A stretch of 64,000 nucleotides of DNA from Strongylocentrotus purpuratus. Its lineage: Eukaryota > Echinodermata > Echinoidea > Camarodonta > Strongylocentrotidae. Of this stretch, positions 35,201 to 42,906 are shown in pieces. A model generated the notes under the pieces. It saw only the letters and a list, made by a program, of their open reading frames with translations. It had not been told where the DNA came from and searched no databases. The stretch spans positions 30,682,640 to 30,746,639 of the forward strand of contig NW_022145596.1 in assembly GCF_000002235.5 (NCBI RefSeq), in the 5' to 3' direction. The number at the start of each line of letters is the position of its first letter. Within the stretch, counting starts at the first letter, position 1. Position numbers and translations under genes: made by a program.

Positions 35201-36168
35201 TACAAATAATAATATTAAGGATCAGTTTTCATGATTATACGAACTAAACAAAATGAAAATGGCAAATCATAAGCATATTCATGAAATTTTAAGACATAAA
35301 CATGTAATTCATCATGTAGTCCTCAAAAGGTACACTACAGAGTCAAGAAGGGAAATTGAAAGGGAAACATAATAATAAAACCGGGGCTATCCCCTACAAC
35401 AAGCTTAGATTTTTTTATGTGACTTTTCCTCTCATCCACAAAAAAAAATTTATTTAAGTCAAATTTGTATCAAAGCCTTGAAAATATCAAATTACTTTTC
35501 GTATAACATTTATCAAAAAATCAAAATGTTATTGTAGTACTTGTTGAAGCAGAGTTCTTGCAGCTTCTGAATAATTACTTACGTTTTTGGTTGTTTTGTT
35601 CGTTTACCCAACATCTTTGACATGCTGAAATACAGAAATTATAACTACTTGAAACCCCAACCCACTCTCTCTCTCTCCCCTTCCGCTTTCAGAATATCTT
35701 TATATGTCTCTATACCCTTCATTTCTGTCTCTTTCTAAAAATGATTCATTACATTTTTTAAACATAATTTCTCCCCTCCTTGATCACCAGCGAGTTGTGG
35801 TGATACAGCCCTGGGCGGCGCCTGTAGGAGTAATCACTACCACAACATACGGGGGAAATACGACCGTTGTCGGGGCTCTGGGTCAGCAGGGTTACCCTCC
35901 ACCACAGCAAGGGTACCCTCCGACCCAGCAGGGGTACCCTCCACCACAACAAGCCGGGCAGCAGGGGTACCCGCCGCCCCAGCAGGGGTACCCTCCACCA
36001 CAACAAGCCGGCCAGCAGGGGTACCCGCCACCACCACCAACACAGCAGCAGCAGCAAGAGGGTTACCCTCCAGCAGGCCAGATACCGGGCCAACCAGCGG
36101 AACCTGCCCCAAGTTATTCTCAACAAGACCCGGCTCAACAACAGAACCAATCCTATCCGACCAAGTAA
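17148..36168 (+). CDS. LAPTM-like multi-pass membrane protein with GYPPPQQ tail (host gene 1)
   Basis: Split gene. Coding exons in order: 17148-17222, (a first-membrane-segment microexon not found), 24331-24394, 25908-26023, 31616-31708, 33094-33156, 35042-35131 and 35791-36168. Phases agree throughout (0,0,1,0,0,0,0). The model gives about 292 residues without the microexon. The N-terminus has RRCCCF, N, R-S-G and C-G-V-Y, matching the start of LAPTM4/LAPTM5 proteins (R-C-C-x-x-x-x-R-T-G). Membrane segments lie in exons 24331/25908 ([12 protein letters not shown]), 31616 and 33094/35042. The last exon adds about 125 mostly Gln/Pro/Gly/Tyr residues. Family members sit in endosomal or lysosomal membranes; location and partners here are inferred. 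It is a paralogue of the gene at 42832-58129. The ATG opens the first shared exon, preceded by gagcgag. Confidence 0.78.
17223..18770. other. Gene 1 intron 1, first part
   Basis: AT-rich intron sequence. 'aagcctaagtcacactagag' at 18041 looks like a single MITE end, without a partner that I can see. A taaa run at 18528-18542 after 'attgaattaaaacgaaa' looks like a LINE or SINE tail. Nothing coding recognised. Confidence 0.4.
18775..19010 (+). mobile_element. tRNA-derived SINE, plus strand
   Basis: A worn tRNA-like head (B-box-like 'agtttgaatcc' near 18826) is followed by the body 'cgtcctttatcaagacattg' and 'tttgccactctccaccctgg'. The same body occurs at 23860, 30960 and 38900. It faces the next SINE tail to tail. 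Confidence 0.65.
19012..19345 (-). mobile_element. tRNA-derived SINE, minus strand
   Basis: On the minus strand there is a tRNA-like head (B box GGTTCGATCC near 19290), then the body, then a 3' tail with 'taaagcgcttagagacgg' and 'taagcgct'. The tail is shared with the CR1/L2-like LINE at 27552, as expected if the SINE borrows LINE machinery. Confidence 0.7.
19356..20390. repeat. Minisatellite of (CCAN)n with ~45 bp higher-order unit
   Basis: About 1 kb of ccac/ccat/ccaa tetramers, preceded by (atc)n. A larger unit of roughly 40-48 bp recurs many times: attcatccacccacccaacc, then ccac steps, then catccatcc. The long Pro/His/Thr reading frames on both strands come from this repeat and are not genes. 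It lies in gene 1 intron 1, directly beside a SINE head. Confidence 0.9.
20391..23565. other. Gene 1 intron 1, middle part
   Basis: No gene or clear element. A G9 run lies at about 21793. TGCCATGGCAACA (21513) and GTTGTTGCCATGG (21541) form an inverted pair resembling RFX X-boxes. 'ggctgccctgggttaacgag' at 22328 resembles SINE tails at 23980 and 55400. The missing first-membrane microexon should lie somewhere in this intron but was not found. Confidence 0.4.
23566..23718 (+). mobile_element. CR1/L2-like LINE 3' end fragment
   Basis: 'cttcactggatttcttcaaa' and 'ttgtaacctttggaaaaggc' lead to 'gcgctatataaatccaatta' and (TTA)n, the usual 3' end of this LINE group. Only the extreme 3' end is present. 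Confidence 0.6.
23783..24000 (+). mobile_element. tRNA-derived SINE, plus strand
   Basis: Head 'gtgtcgtggtaaagtggttc' (A-box region), then the exact B-box GGTTCGAATCC at about 23834, then a body with 'gttaagacatta', 'tctccaccaaggtgt' and 'gtgggtacctgg'. Best-preserved head of the SINE family here. Confidence 0.75.
24331..24394 (+). CDS. Gene 1 exon (end of first membrane segment)
   Basis: 64 nt after acceptor cattag and before donor gtaaaa; phase 0 to 1. Encodes [15 protein letters not shown] and so on. It matches the 76 nt gene 2 exon at 53837 in phase, position and pattern (I-x-S-x-x-Y-x-x-x-W). Confidence 0.7.
24395..25907. other. Gene 1 intron, no element recognised
   Basis: AT-rich, with a (TTC)n run at about 25080. 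'aataaataaacttcaaattt' at 24792 looks like a LINE tail. No coding seen. Confidence 0.4.
25908..26023 (+). CDS. Gene 1 exon (second membrane segment)
   Basis: 116 nt, phase 1 to 0, acceptor ccaacag, donor gtatta. Encodes Y-N-P-F-D-I-N-Y, then a hydrophobic helix ending I-I-L-L-V-G-V-T-K. The gene 2 counterpart ends I-V-L-L-V-G-V-S-Q. The correct frame differs from the longest open frame here. Confidence 0.85.
26245..26421. mobile_element. MITE with GGCGGTGTCACACAGA ends
   Basis: 177 bp with terminal inverted repeats GGCGGTGTCACACAGA and TCTGTGTGACAACGCC, flanked by TATA/TTATA. A second copy of the left end follows at once (26426), so part of another copy abuts it. No coding. Confidence 0.7.
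26430..27365. other. Gene 1 intron, no element recognised
   Basis: AT-rich unique-looking intron sequence. No reading frame with recognisable features. Confidence 0.4.
27366..27551. repeat. ~150 bp tandem repeat split by a LINE
   Basis: Copy 1 (27366-27515) contains 'gatgattggatcaaacgctt' and 'tttcgttttgtatattcatt'. Copy 2 begins at about 27516 ('gagatgattggatcaa') and resumes on the far side of the LINE at 30283-30380 ('cattccgttttgtaaatcca'). The LINE inserted into the second copy. Confidence 0.65.
27552..30290 (-). mobile_element. CR1/L2-like non-LTR retrotransposon, 5'-truncated
   Basis: Runs right to left. Reverse transcriptase reading 30279-29014 shows the finger region (Y-R-P-V-A-N-L), [12 protein letters not shown], the [11 protein letters not shown] motif and the catalytic Y-A-D-D. 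The C-terminal region (29179-28652) has L-H-W-L-P-V and L-W-N-R-L-P. The two frames overlap, so there is one frameshift between 29014 and 29179. The endonuclease part is missing, which is normal 5' truncation. The 3' end at 27552-27625 has tataagcgctta motifs and an (AAT)n tail. A 931 bp foldback element sits in the 3' UTR. Confidence 0.85.
27674..28604. mobile_element. 931 bp foldback element
   Basis: A long inverted repeat with arms of about 460 bp and a centre near 28138. Ends CACTGTTGGTCATAATGG and its complement are flanked by TA on both sides, as for Tc1/mariner-type MITEs. The arms are very similar, so the sequence can form a large cruciform or hairpin. No coding. One arm recurs alone at about 53264-53695. 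Confidence 0.85.
30283..30740. other. Rest of tandem repeat copy, then simple sequence
   Basis: 30283-30380 completes the repeat copy interrupted by the LINE. Short (TC)n runs lie at about 30440 and 30479, and a C14-15 run at about 30640. Confidence 0.5.
30765..31112 (-). mobile_element. tRNA-derived SINE, near full length
   Basis: Minus strand: tRNA-like head with A box (GTGTCGTGGTCGAGTGG) and B box GGTTCAAGTCC near 31047. The body 'tctccacccaggtgttaaaa' is followed by 'gggtacccggtagg' and a 3' tail with 'aggcgcattataaatg'. It shares tail and body with the copy at 19012. Confidence 0.75.
31432..31570. mobile_element. MITE just upstream of gene 1 exon
   Basis: 139 bp with ends GCCTCGGTCACAAA and TTTGTGACCGTAGC and inner inverted ACGAAC/GTTCGT motifs. 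It ends 45 bp before the exon at 31616, close to its branch-point zone. Confidence 0.7.
31616..31708 (+). CDS. Gene 1 exon (third membrane segment)
   Basis: 93 nt, phase 0 to 0, acceptor acacag, donor gtaagt. Encodes D-N-K-V-L-L-L-P-Y and a hydrophobic stretch with Q-L-I-S-W. The gene 2 exon at 56303 has identical length and D-N-x-x-x-L-x-P-Y. Confidence 0.9.
31709..33093. other. Gene 1 intron with LINE remnant
   Basis: C-runs at about 31838. Besides the LINE remnant listed separately, AT-rich sequence. A (TAAA)n tail at 33007-33030 may end that LINE. Confidence 0.45.
32355..32500 (+). mobile_element. LINE C-terminal fragment
   Basis: One frame reads [12 protein letters not shown], then V-V-L-P-K-P, and [10 protein letters not shown]. 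This is the typical 'YNTRsa ... P ... WN.LP' end of jockey/CR1-type reverse transcriptase proteins. It ends in a stop. Only the C-terminus is present. Confidence 0.6.
33094..33156 (+). CDS. Gene 1 exon (start of fourth membrane segment)
   Basis: 63 nt, phase 0 to 0, acceptor ttcaag, donor gtaagt. Encodes [14 protein letters not shown] and ends S-L-N. It matches the 63 nt gene 2 exon at 57057 (ends A-L-N). Confidence 0.88.
33157..35041. other. Gene 1 intron with partial MITE
   Basis: Mostly unassigned. At 34560-34682 the minus strand begins AAGGGGAAGTCCACCCTGAT, a repeat-end sequence. Related ends are seen near 36530 and 63650, so it is probably a short interspersed or MITE family. Confidence 0.45.
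35042..35131 (+). CDS. Gene 1 exon (end of fourth segment, cytosolic)
   Basis: 90 nt, phase 0 to 0, acceptor ttttag, donor gtaact. Encodes [19 protein letters not shown], then [10 protein letters not shown]. Gene 2 has [13 protein letters not shown] at the same place but stops soon after. Confidence 0.9.
35132..35790. other. Last intron of gene 1
   Basis: AT-rich, with a (TC)n pyrimidine stretch at about 35668. No element recognised. Confidence 0.4.
35791..36168 (+). CDS. Gene 1 last exon (Gly-Tyr-Pro-Gln-rich tail)
   Basis: 378 nt including the stop, acceptor caccag. It begins [11 protein letters not shown], then repeats Q-G-Y-P-P-P-Q-Q about seven times with 24-48 nt period, and ends Q-N-Q-S-Y-P-T-K. 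Such G-Y-P-P-x-Q tails are flexible and occur on annexins, rhodopsins and other proteins. Human LAPTM tails carry PPxY; here no exact PPxY is seen, only A-P-S-Y. The repeated ggtaccctcc codon blocks show growth by unequal exchange. Confidence 0.85.
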   Translation, partial: RVVVIQPWAAPVGVITTTTYGGNTTVVGALGQQGYPPPQQGYPPTQQGYPPPQQAGQQGYPPPQQGYPPPQQAGQQGYPPPPPTQQQQQEGYPPAGQIPGQPAEPAPSYSQQDPAQQQNQSYPTK

Positions 36169-36321
36169 AATAGATACAGCTACCAGTAGCTGCCAAGGAT
36201 AGAACTTCGCCTCCATCCCGCCATGCCCCGCTTCAGTACGCCCCCTTAACCCCAACCAAATACCCACTCAGCCAACATCCATTCATCCCTAAAAACGCCC
36301 CATCATGTATAAGCATGGTGG

Positions 36322-36327
36322 AATAAA
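36322..36327 (+). terminator. Poly(A) signal of gene 1
   Basis: AATAAA 154 bp after the stop codon; a reasonable 3' end for gene 1. Confidence 0.55.
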
Positions 36328-36329
36328 CA

Positions 36330-36999
36330 AATAGTGGTAGTCTGGTAGATATACAATGAATATTTCTGTTTCATTTCATTTACTCTCTGCGACGTGATTC
36401 ACTGAAGAATTACCATTAAACATCAAACTGTCTTGCAACAAAACTCATTCTAGGTTATCCAGGAAATCGAAGGCCCAAGAAAAATACTCAGTGCAGATAT
36501 CACGAAATATTGAAATATGTTTTCTTTGAAGTGAAAATTCACCCTGACACCGAGTTAAAAAAACAAAAAAACCACAGACTCATGAATAGATAAAGGGGCG
36601 GGGTAGAAAAAGGCAGTTCCCCTACGTTTACAACACTTTTCTGTAAGTAAACAAACAGTCTGATAGTCATAAGAATTTATCCTAATCAAGTATTTGCATG
36701 GACAATTTCAATTCATGGATGAAGGGAGTGGGTGAGCAGATGTTTTAGACGGGCGGAAAAAAACGATCCTTCTCGGGTGTTCTCTGATGATTTTCAATTG
36801 CATTCATGGAGGTTACGTTAATGCCGTTTACATACTTAAACAACCAAATTGGTTGAATGAAGAAAAAAAAGAGACAAGAAATCGAACCGTTACTGTGATC
36901 AGATTATTGCTACGTTATGGCGAATCTTCAGCTCTGGTATGGGCATCGTAAGTCAAGAGAATGTGGCTATATTTCATTCTGGATTGTTTATCCTGCTGT
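36330..36999. other. Intergenic, unassigned
   Basis: No element except 'aaaattcaccctgacaccga' at 36534, which resembles the repeat end at 34660. Confidence 0.4.
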
Positions 37000-37655
37000 A
37001 ATAAATAATGATAATAATAAGATATTTGTATACCGCAAATTGCCAATTGCCTCTAAGCGGTTTAGAAGAAAATAGCTGATAAGTAAAGGAAACAGAATTT
37101 GCATTACAAATTACATCAATTCAATTACCATTAAACCTTTGTAAATAAAAATAATACATGTTCATAATTACAAATCACTTACAACGTAGTACACTACGTT
37201 AATCTACAAAAAATAAAAGGCATATTAGGTCGAAAGGGGTTTTCAGGAACAAGACTGAAGAGATGTGTTTTTAGCATTGTTTTACATGTATTTAAAGAAC
37301 TAGCATTGCGAATTTGAAGGGGGAGATTGTTCCAAGGAAATACAGCTGCATAAACGAAAGAACCTTGATCGTATTGTTTGTATGAAATAGTGTGAGACCG
37401 AAAGAGGAGAGATTGAGAAGCAGATCGCAAAGTCCGGACAGGAGTGTATGGAGGAAGGAGTTCAGAAAGATATGATGGAGCGAAACCATGATAAGTCTTG
37501 AAAGTAAGGAGGAGGATTTTGTAGGGAATGCTAGAAGTGATAGGAAGCCAGTGAAGTTTATGAAGAACATGGGTAATGTGAGAAGCTTGTTTGAACCAGT
37601 AAAATAAAAACTTGCTGGAATTCATCTTCACTAAAACCACAACTCGCATTTGCAC
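37000..37655 (-). mobile_element. CR1/L2-like LINE, C-terminal remnant
   Basis: Minus strand 37655-37194 encodes L-H-W-L-P-I, Y-K-I-L-L-L-T-F-K, R-T-L-R-S-A-S-Q-S-L-L, W-N-N-L-P-L and L-K-T-H-L-F-S. This is the conserved end of CR1/L2 proteins. The 3' UTR runs to 37000 with 'cgcttagaggcaattggc' and a taataa tail. Strongly 5'-truncated. Confidence 0.75.
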
Positions 37656-37659
37656 GTAG

Positions 37660-38090
37660 TAACTTTTGTAAAGGCTACTTACCTGGATTGCCTTATCTTT
37701 GTAAGCTCGTTACTCAGCCCCTATTCATTTTATAATCGTTTGGAACATGCCACTTGGCACATGCCAATCTTGAACATTCAGTGTAACTTTTGTTAGTTTC
37801 CGTGAGAGTTTATTTGTTATCATAACCATATTACTGAAGCTAATATTTCTCGTATTTTCTCAGCTTTATAGCTCTTATAAGGCAACAACTGAGTCAGCAC
37901 CGGCTGAGTCAATACACTTTATGGAAGACGTGTTGAATTCTAGCCATTTTAAATTCTGTTGTCTGTAAAAATAATAACATTTATGATTATAGCTAAGAAT
38001 TTAAAAAAAATACTTCCGTTTTAGTTTTAATGCTTCCGGAAACAAATCACCAATAAATTCCTAGTCACTGAATGGCAGTTGTTTTTCATC
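37660..38090. other. Intergenic, unassigned
   Basis: No feature recognised. Confidence 0.4.
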
Positions 38091-38093
38091 TAT

Positions 38094-38646
38094 AGGCCTG
38101 TTCAAACATAACAATGAGTACAAATTGGATCGCGATGCAAAGATTGATTTTGTTTTTTGGCGACCATTTACATACAGGGAGAGTTCCCACTCGACGGCTA
38201 GAACGTCCGAACTGCGCATACTGTACGTGAATCTCGACGATGTATGCGCGCTTGGACTCCTGGGCCCCGTCTTACAAAGAGTTATGATCGATCCAAATCA
38301 ATCGTAAGTCCTCCAATCAATCGCAAGTTTGCAGTCTCCTATATCTTATGTACATAGTTACGATTGATATCAATCGCAAATAAGTTACGATTGATATCAA
38401 CTCTTTGTAAGACGGGGCCCTGGAATCAAATAAATCGATTTTTGATTCTCAATACCATTTACACACACAGCGCCCGGCGAACTATCGCGACTATTCTAAA
38501 AAAAATCGCAAAACTTACTGCAAATTAGATAGCCATGATGAGTGAAATTCTTCTGTCCACCCACGCACAAAAAAAAGGTTTTTGGATCGCGATGCAATAA
38601 TCAATTTTTTAATATCTCACTTTTTTCTGTGGGTGTGAACGCCCCT
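38094..38646. mobile_element. MITE carrying another MITE
   Basis: Imperfect terminal repeats: AGGCCTGTTCAAACATAACA at the left and TGTGGGTGTGAACGCCCCT at the right. GGATCGCGATGCAA occurs near both ends. Interrupted by the element at 38264-38418. Confidence 0.55.
38264..38418. mobile_element. 155 bp MITE with GCCCCGTCTTACAAAGAG ends
   Basis: Near-perfect terminal repeats GCCCCGTCTTACAAAGAG and CTCTTTGTAAGACGGGGC, flanked by CCTGG on both sides, a likely 5 bp target duplication. The inside repeats ACGATTGAT motifs. Nested in the element at 38094. Confidence 0.75.
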
Positions 38647-38869
38647 TATAATATTTTTTTTGTCTTTATCTACTATTGGTTACCGTCAAGGATTTTGTTA
38701 AAGTGTTTGTCATATCTCCTTCTCTCTTCGCGGTCAATATTTCGAAACATTATAGCGTATCGCATTCTGTGGGGGAAAATCAGTTCGGATGTCAAAAAAT
38801 TCATTGAAATAAAATAATTTTGGTCTTATTAACACTGCGTAGCCAGCTCCCGCCGCGGGCTCTACGAAT

Positions 38870-39030
38870 CATAAATTAACTCAGCATAGTCGGGTACCCA
38901 CTTAATACACCTGGGGCTAGAGGGACAAATTTGGGCCAAATACCTTGTCTAATGATGTAAGCATCGAGCTAGGTTAGAACCAAGGACATTTCGTATGAGA
39001 GTCAAGAGCTTTAGCCATATACCGAAAGTG
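38870..39030 (-). mobile_element. tRNA-derived SINE remnant
   Basis: Minus strand: 'cggtatatggctaaagctct' (A-box region), B-box-like 'ggttctaacc', and the body 'ccccaggtgtattaagtggg' then 'tacccg'. Worn copy of the same family. Confidence 0.6.
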
Positions 39031-39149
39031 CTCCCTGAGTTATTTGAGTCCCTGAGTCATATGAAAACTATGTAATAATACAAATTGCTTTTGCTTCTCA
39101 CTGGATCGACCGTTAATGCCAGATAGTTGTTGTTTTTGTTCAATCTACC

Positions 39150-40660
39150 TGGTACTTTAAAAACTTGGAACTCCAGACGGCTATCGACTCCCTTAAGAAT
39201 GGCAAGGCAGCTGGTCTTGATGACATATGTACACAATACAGATCAAACATTTTGGGCACAATATAAGGGAGTGGCTACTCTCTCTATTCGACAACTGCGT
39301 AACCCTCTCCCAGCTTCCTAAAATCTGGCGGAAAGCCCGTGTGATTGTTATCCTCAAGCCAGGTAAAGACCTTAACGAAGCAATGAGCTACAAACCAATC
39401 TCCCTGTTGTGCCACCTCTTCAAGCTCTTTTAGCGCCTCATCCTGAACAGACTGGGGCCAGTCACAGAACAACACCTGATACCAGAGCCAGCAGGTTTCC
39501 GGCCTGGGAGATCGTGCACTGGCCAAGTGCTAAATCTAACCCAGTACATCGAGGATGGTTTCGAGAAGAATGAACCGACTGGAGTTTTGTTCGTCGATCT
39601 GACAGCTGCCTACGACACTGTGAACCACCGTATACTTCTCGACATGCTCTATACCATAACAAAGGACTCCCATCTGACTAAGCTTATCCAAATGCTCCTG
39701 GAAAATAGACGTTTATATATTGAGCTCAACGGAAAGCGCAGCAGATGGAGGAAACAAAGAAATCGTCTACCTCAGGGCAGTGTTCTTGCTCCTGTGCTTT
39801 TTGATGTCTACACCAACGACCACCCAGTGTACCCATGCAGGGACAAGAAGCTTCATCTATGCTGATGACCTTGGTATAGCAGCCCAGAGTTCTCACATAG
39901 ACAAGATAGAAGCCACTCTTTGATCACCCCTAGACAACCTGACAGACTACTACAACAACAACCATCTGAAGGCTCACCCTAGCTGCCAAGACCCAAGTTA
40001 GCTTGTTGCATCTCCGCAACCACAATGTTGGGAGGAAGCTGTCCCTGAAATGTAACGATGTCTCCTTGAAACACTGCGATCACCCTGTCTACCTTGGAAT
40101 CACTCTTGACCGAACCCTTTCATACAAACAGCATTTTCAAAAGGTGAAGGGTAAAGTCGGGACAAAGAACAACCTCCTACGCAAACTGGCAAAGTCGTCT
40201 TGGGGTGCCAATTCCTCCACGCTGAGGTCAACTGCTCTTGCGCTGTGCTACTCTGCAACAGAATATGCATGCCCTGTATGGGAAAGATCATCACATGCAA
40301 AGAAAGTTGATCAGCTGCAGATGCGTCACTGACTGCCTCAAGCCCACGAATTTGGACAGCTTGCACACCCTAACCGGCATTGCTCCATCCGATGTCCGCA
40401 TAACAGTTGCAAGTAGGACTGAACGCAGCAGACAAGTTGAGGACACCCGCCATCCCTTTTACTCCCATCAACCGGCCCCTACCCGCCTGAAGTCAAGGCA
40501 GAGCTTCCTTCAAACAGTCCAAACACTGTCACACCCTCGTCATTCAACCAGAGTGATCTTGTGGGAAGAGAAACGTTGTGTAAACCACCATCATGAAAAG
40601 CTACCAATCCCGACTAAGGAACAGCTGCCACCTGGCCATGTAGCAGTAGAAAAAGACGTA
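39150..40660 (+). mobile_element. Jockey-like non-LTR retrotransposon, decayed
   Basis: Pieces of a reverse transcriptase in changing frames: K-N-G-K-A-A-G-L-D-D, I-W-R-K-A-R-V-I-V-I-L-K-P-G-K, F-V-D-L-T-A-A-Y-D-T-V-N-H, L-P-Q-G-S-V-L-A-P-V-L-F, catalytic Y-A-D-D-L, and Y-L-G-I-T-L-D-R-T-L-S-Y-K with L-A-L-C-Y-S-A-T-E-Y-A-C-P-V-W. At least three frame changes and an in-frame stop break it. The endonuclease part is missing. It lies in the space between the two host genes. Confidence 0.8.
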
Positions 40661-41480
40661 ATTTAGAGGGGGGGGGGTTTAAAAAACAGTGGAATAAAGA
40701 AATTCGTATAACACATGCATTAGCATCTATTTGAAAAGGGAGGGGATTATTGGTTCAAATTTGCCAACAAGTTATTCAATAATGCCCCAACAACCATTTT
40801 TTTTAATTATCAATTTTCCATACATCGTAAGGCTTCAAAAAAGAATCGTCGACAGAACTTTGGAAGGTATTTGTGGGTGTGTGTGTGTGTGTGTGTGTGT
40901 GCGTTTGTGTATGGGGGAGGTGTTGAATCACGCGGTGATAAATGTATAGGATAATTAGCATTGGATTCATTCATCACTCATAAGAAAAGCTTTTGATAAT
41001 ATTATTGCAGCTGAACGAAAGCAGATGTATACCAACACGTCGTCTCATTATAATAATTAAGAACAGAATATCTTTCAAAAATAATATCTATTTATGTACA
41101 GCCATTAGTTACAGCTGGTTAAAAGACTTCTTCATCCAAATAAAAAAAGTTCCTGTATATGCAACATATCGTGTATTAAAACAAAAACTAGTCTGTGTTA
41201 AAATAAACCCCTTTTTTAAATTTTAATGATAGATACGTTACTGGTTCAGAAATATTATTTTTAACATGCAAGACGAGACCTGAACTAACCTACTTATTTT
41301 ATGACGAAATCATCCATTGCGGTGCTGTGGTTAGCCGATTATTCAAAGGCTTTAATGGAGCGTTGAATCATCATTGTTCGCTTCCTAGGTTTTCCTTTTA
41401 TATTTCGTTTCGTCAAATAAATGAAGTAAAGGAACAGTTTTCCCATATCCATATTCAAAGACAAGCATTCGCGTTTCAAC
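40661..41480. other. Intergenic, simple repeats
   Basis: G9 at about 40668 and (TG)n at 40874-40900. No coding recognised. Confidence 0.5.
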
Positions 41481-41484
41481 AAAA

Positions 41485-41672
41485 TATCAATTGCTTCCCT
41501 GAAGCCCTGAAACAGTTTTTGTTAAGACATGCCTTCCAATTTCTATATTTACTCCTGCTTCAGTATTTAAATATACTTGTACTTGCTTGTTTGTTTTACT
41601 TTGTAAAGCGCATAGAGAAACTTCGGTTTATTATGCGCTCAATAAATCTATCGGTTTATTATTATTATTAAT
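41485..41672 (+). mobile_element. LINE or SINE 3' end
   Basis: 'tgtaaagcgcatagagaaac' is followed by 'attatgcgctcaataaatct' and (ATT)n. This is the same gcgct-type tail as the CR1/L2-like copies, with only the tail preserved. Confidence 0.5.
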
Positions 41673-42355
41673 ACAAGTTAATATTTATACAATATGATTC
41701 GTAGTGCAAATTATAAAAGACGCTCTCCTACTTTTTGAGCATTGCTTGTAATACTTTTTTTTAAATTTTATCTTCTTTATCGCTTTCTAAATTCTAATTT
41801 AATTTTAAATACAGTCCTATATTCAAAGAATACTATAATCCTTATACAACATTACTCATTCGTCCATTGTGTCATTTCGCATGCTTAAGCTATGTAAAGA
41901 TTTTGTGTAGGATTTCGGCGACACTATTTTTGTTTTAAGGCTGCCCATCAGTCATCCGTGGCAGCAAAGAGAAACAGATTATTAGAATTAAAGCAAAGTT
42001 CAGAGAAGTATAGTCTGAGTTAAAAGTCAGAGTTTTAGATGAGTGTAATGAAGAGGATAGTTTAGTGAAAATCAGTCTTTCATCAATTTTACAAAAAATA
42101 TATAAAAATGTTGGATGAATATTGTTACTTTTACTGTAAAGAGCTAAGAGGTCTCCCTAGGCGCCATTTTCACAATGTGAAAGCAATACATATCAAACAT
42201 GTACAAATTAACAAAAGTTGAAAAACGAGTTTCTATATACGTGCTATTCTAAGCGCAAATGCAATGCAAGAATGGTCAACCAATCAGATGCAGATTTTCA
42301 TTAGTCACTCCCTAACATTTGAGAATTTCCACCTCTGCTTCCGTCTTCATCATTA

Positions 42356-42539
42356 GTGACTTTTATATTTGCACGTCGACATAGTGGACTGCTACGTGTG
42401 ACGTCCTTTTAAGACACTTTAGATTTGCACGTCGACATAGTAGACTGCTGCGCGTGACGTCCTTTTAAAGCACTGGCAATGCCTTAAAAGGACGTCACAT
42501 GTAGCAGTCCACTATGTCGCGTGCCAATCCAAAAGTCCC
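42356..42539. mobile_element. MITE upstream of gene 2 promoter
   Basis: 184 bp flanked by TA. Ends GTGACTTTT and AAAAGTCCC. It contains two direct copies (42358-42416, 42415-42472) and one inverted copy (42481-42539) of a ~58 bp block with GTCGACATAG and TGACGTCC. It can fold into a long hairpin. It ends about 105 bp before the TATA box of gene 2. Confidence 0.75.
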
Positions 42540-42644
42540 TAAAATAACTATGATCCAGATATTAGACAGGATTGCGTACCCGATAAAAATATCAACCAAT
42601 CAGGACCCAGCAAGTGAAAACGTATGCCAAATATGTTCGAGGGG

Positions 42645-42653
42645 TATAAAATA
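42645..42653 (+). promoter_or_regulatory. TATA box of gene 2
   Basis: TATAAAATA in a GC-poor context preceded by gggg. It is 187 bp before the ATG, giving a leader of about 150 nt. The start site is expected near 42675. Confidence 0.65.
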
Positions 42654-42831
42654 GTCGTTAACCCTGTCAAAATTACACTACCTCGGCCGAGTTTTCACTA
42701 CACATAACCGTCGATACACGTTCAAGGTCTGCAACACTACATACTCTCAAATATTTATCATCTTTTGTCAAAATCATCGTAAGTGAAAATCATCTAAGTG
42801 AAGAAAGTGGCGAGACAAGAAGTAAATTACC

Positions 42832-42906
42832 ATGGCGATTATGCAGCGATGTTGTTGTTTCTCTAATGTCAGAAGTGGTTCCATGGCCTGTGGCATCTAC
42901 TCATTA
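42832..42906 (+). CDS. Gene 2 exon 1
   Basis: 75 nt, ends in phase 0 before gtaagt. Same length as gene 1 exon 1, with RCCCF, N-x-R-S-G-S and C-G-I-Y-S shared. The open frame reads on into the intron, which is not coding. Confidence 0.88.

Noticed and set aside
35758-36267. Antisense frames over the last exon of gene 1
   Set aside because: Shadow of the G-Y-P-P-P-Q-Q repeat; the plus strand has the splice site, phase and homology.
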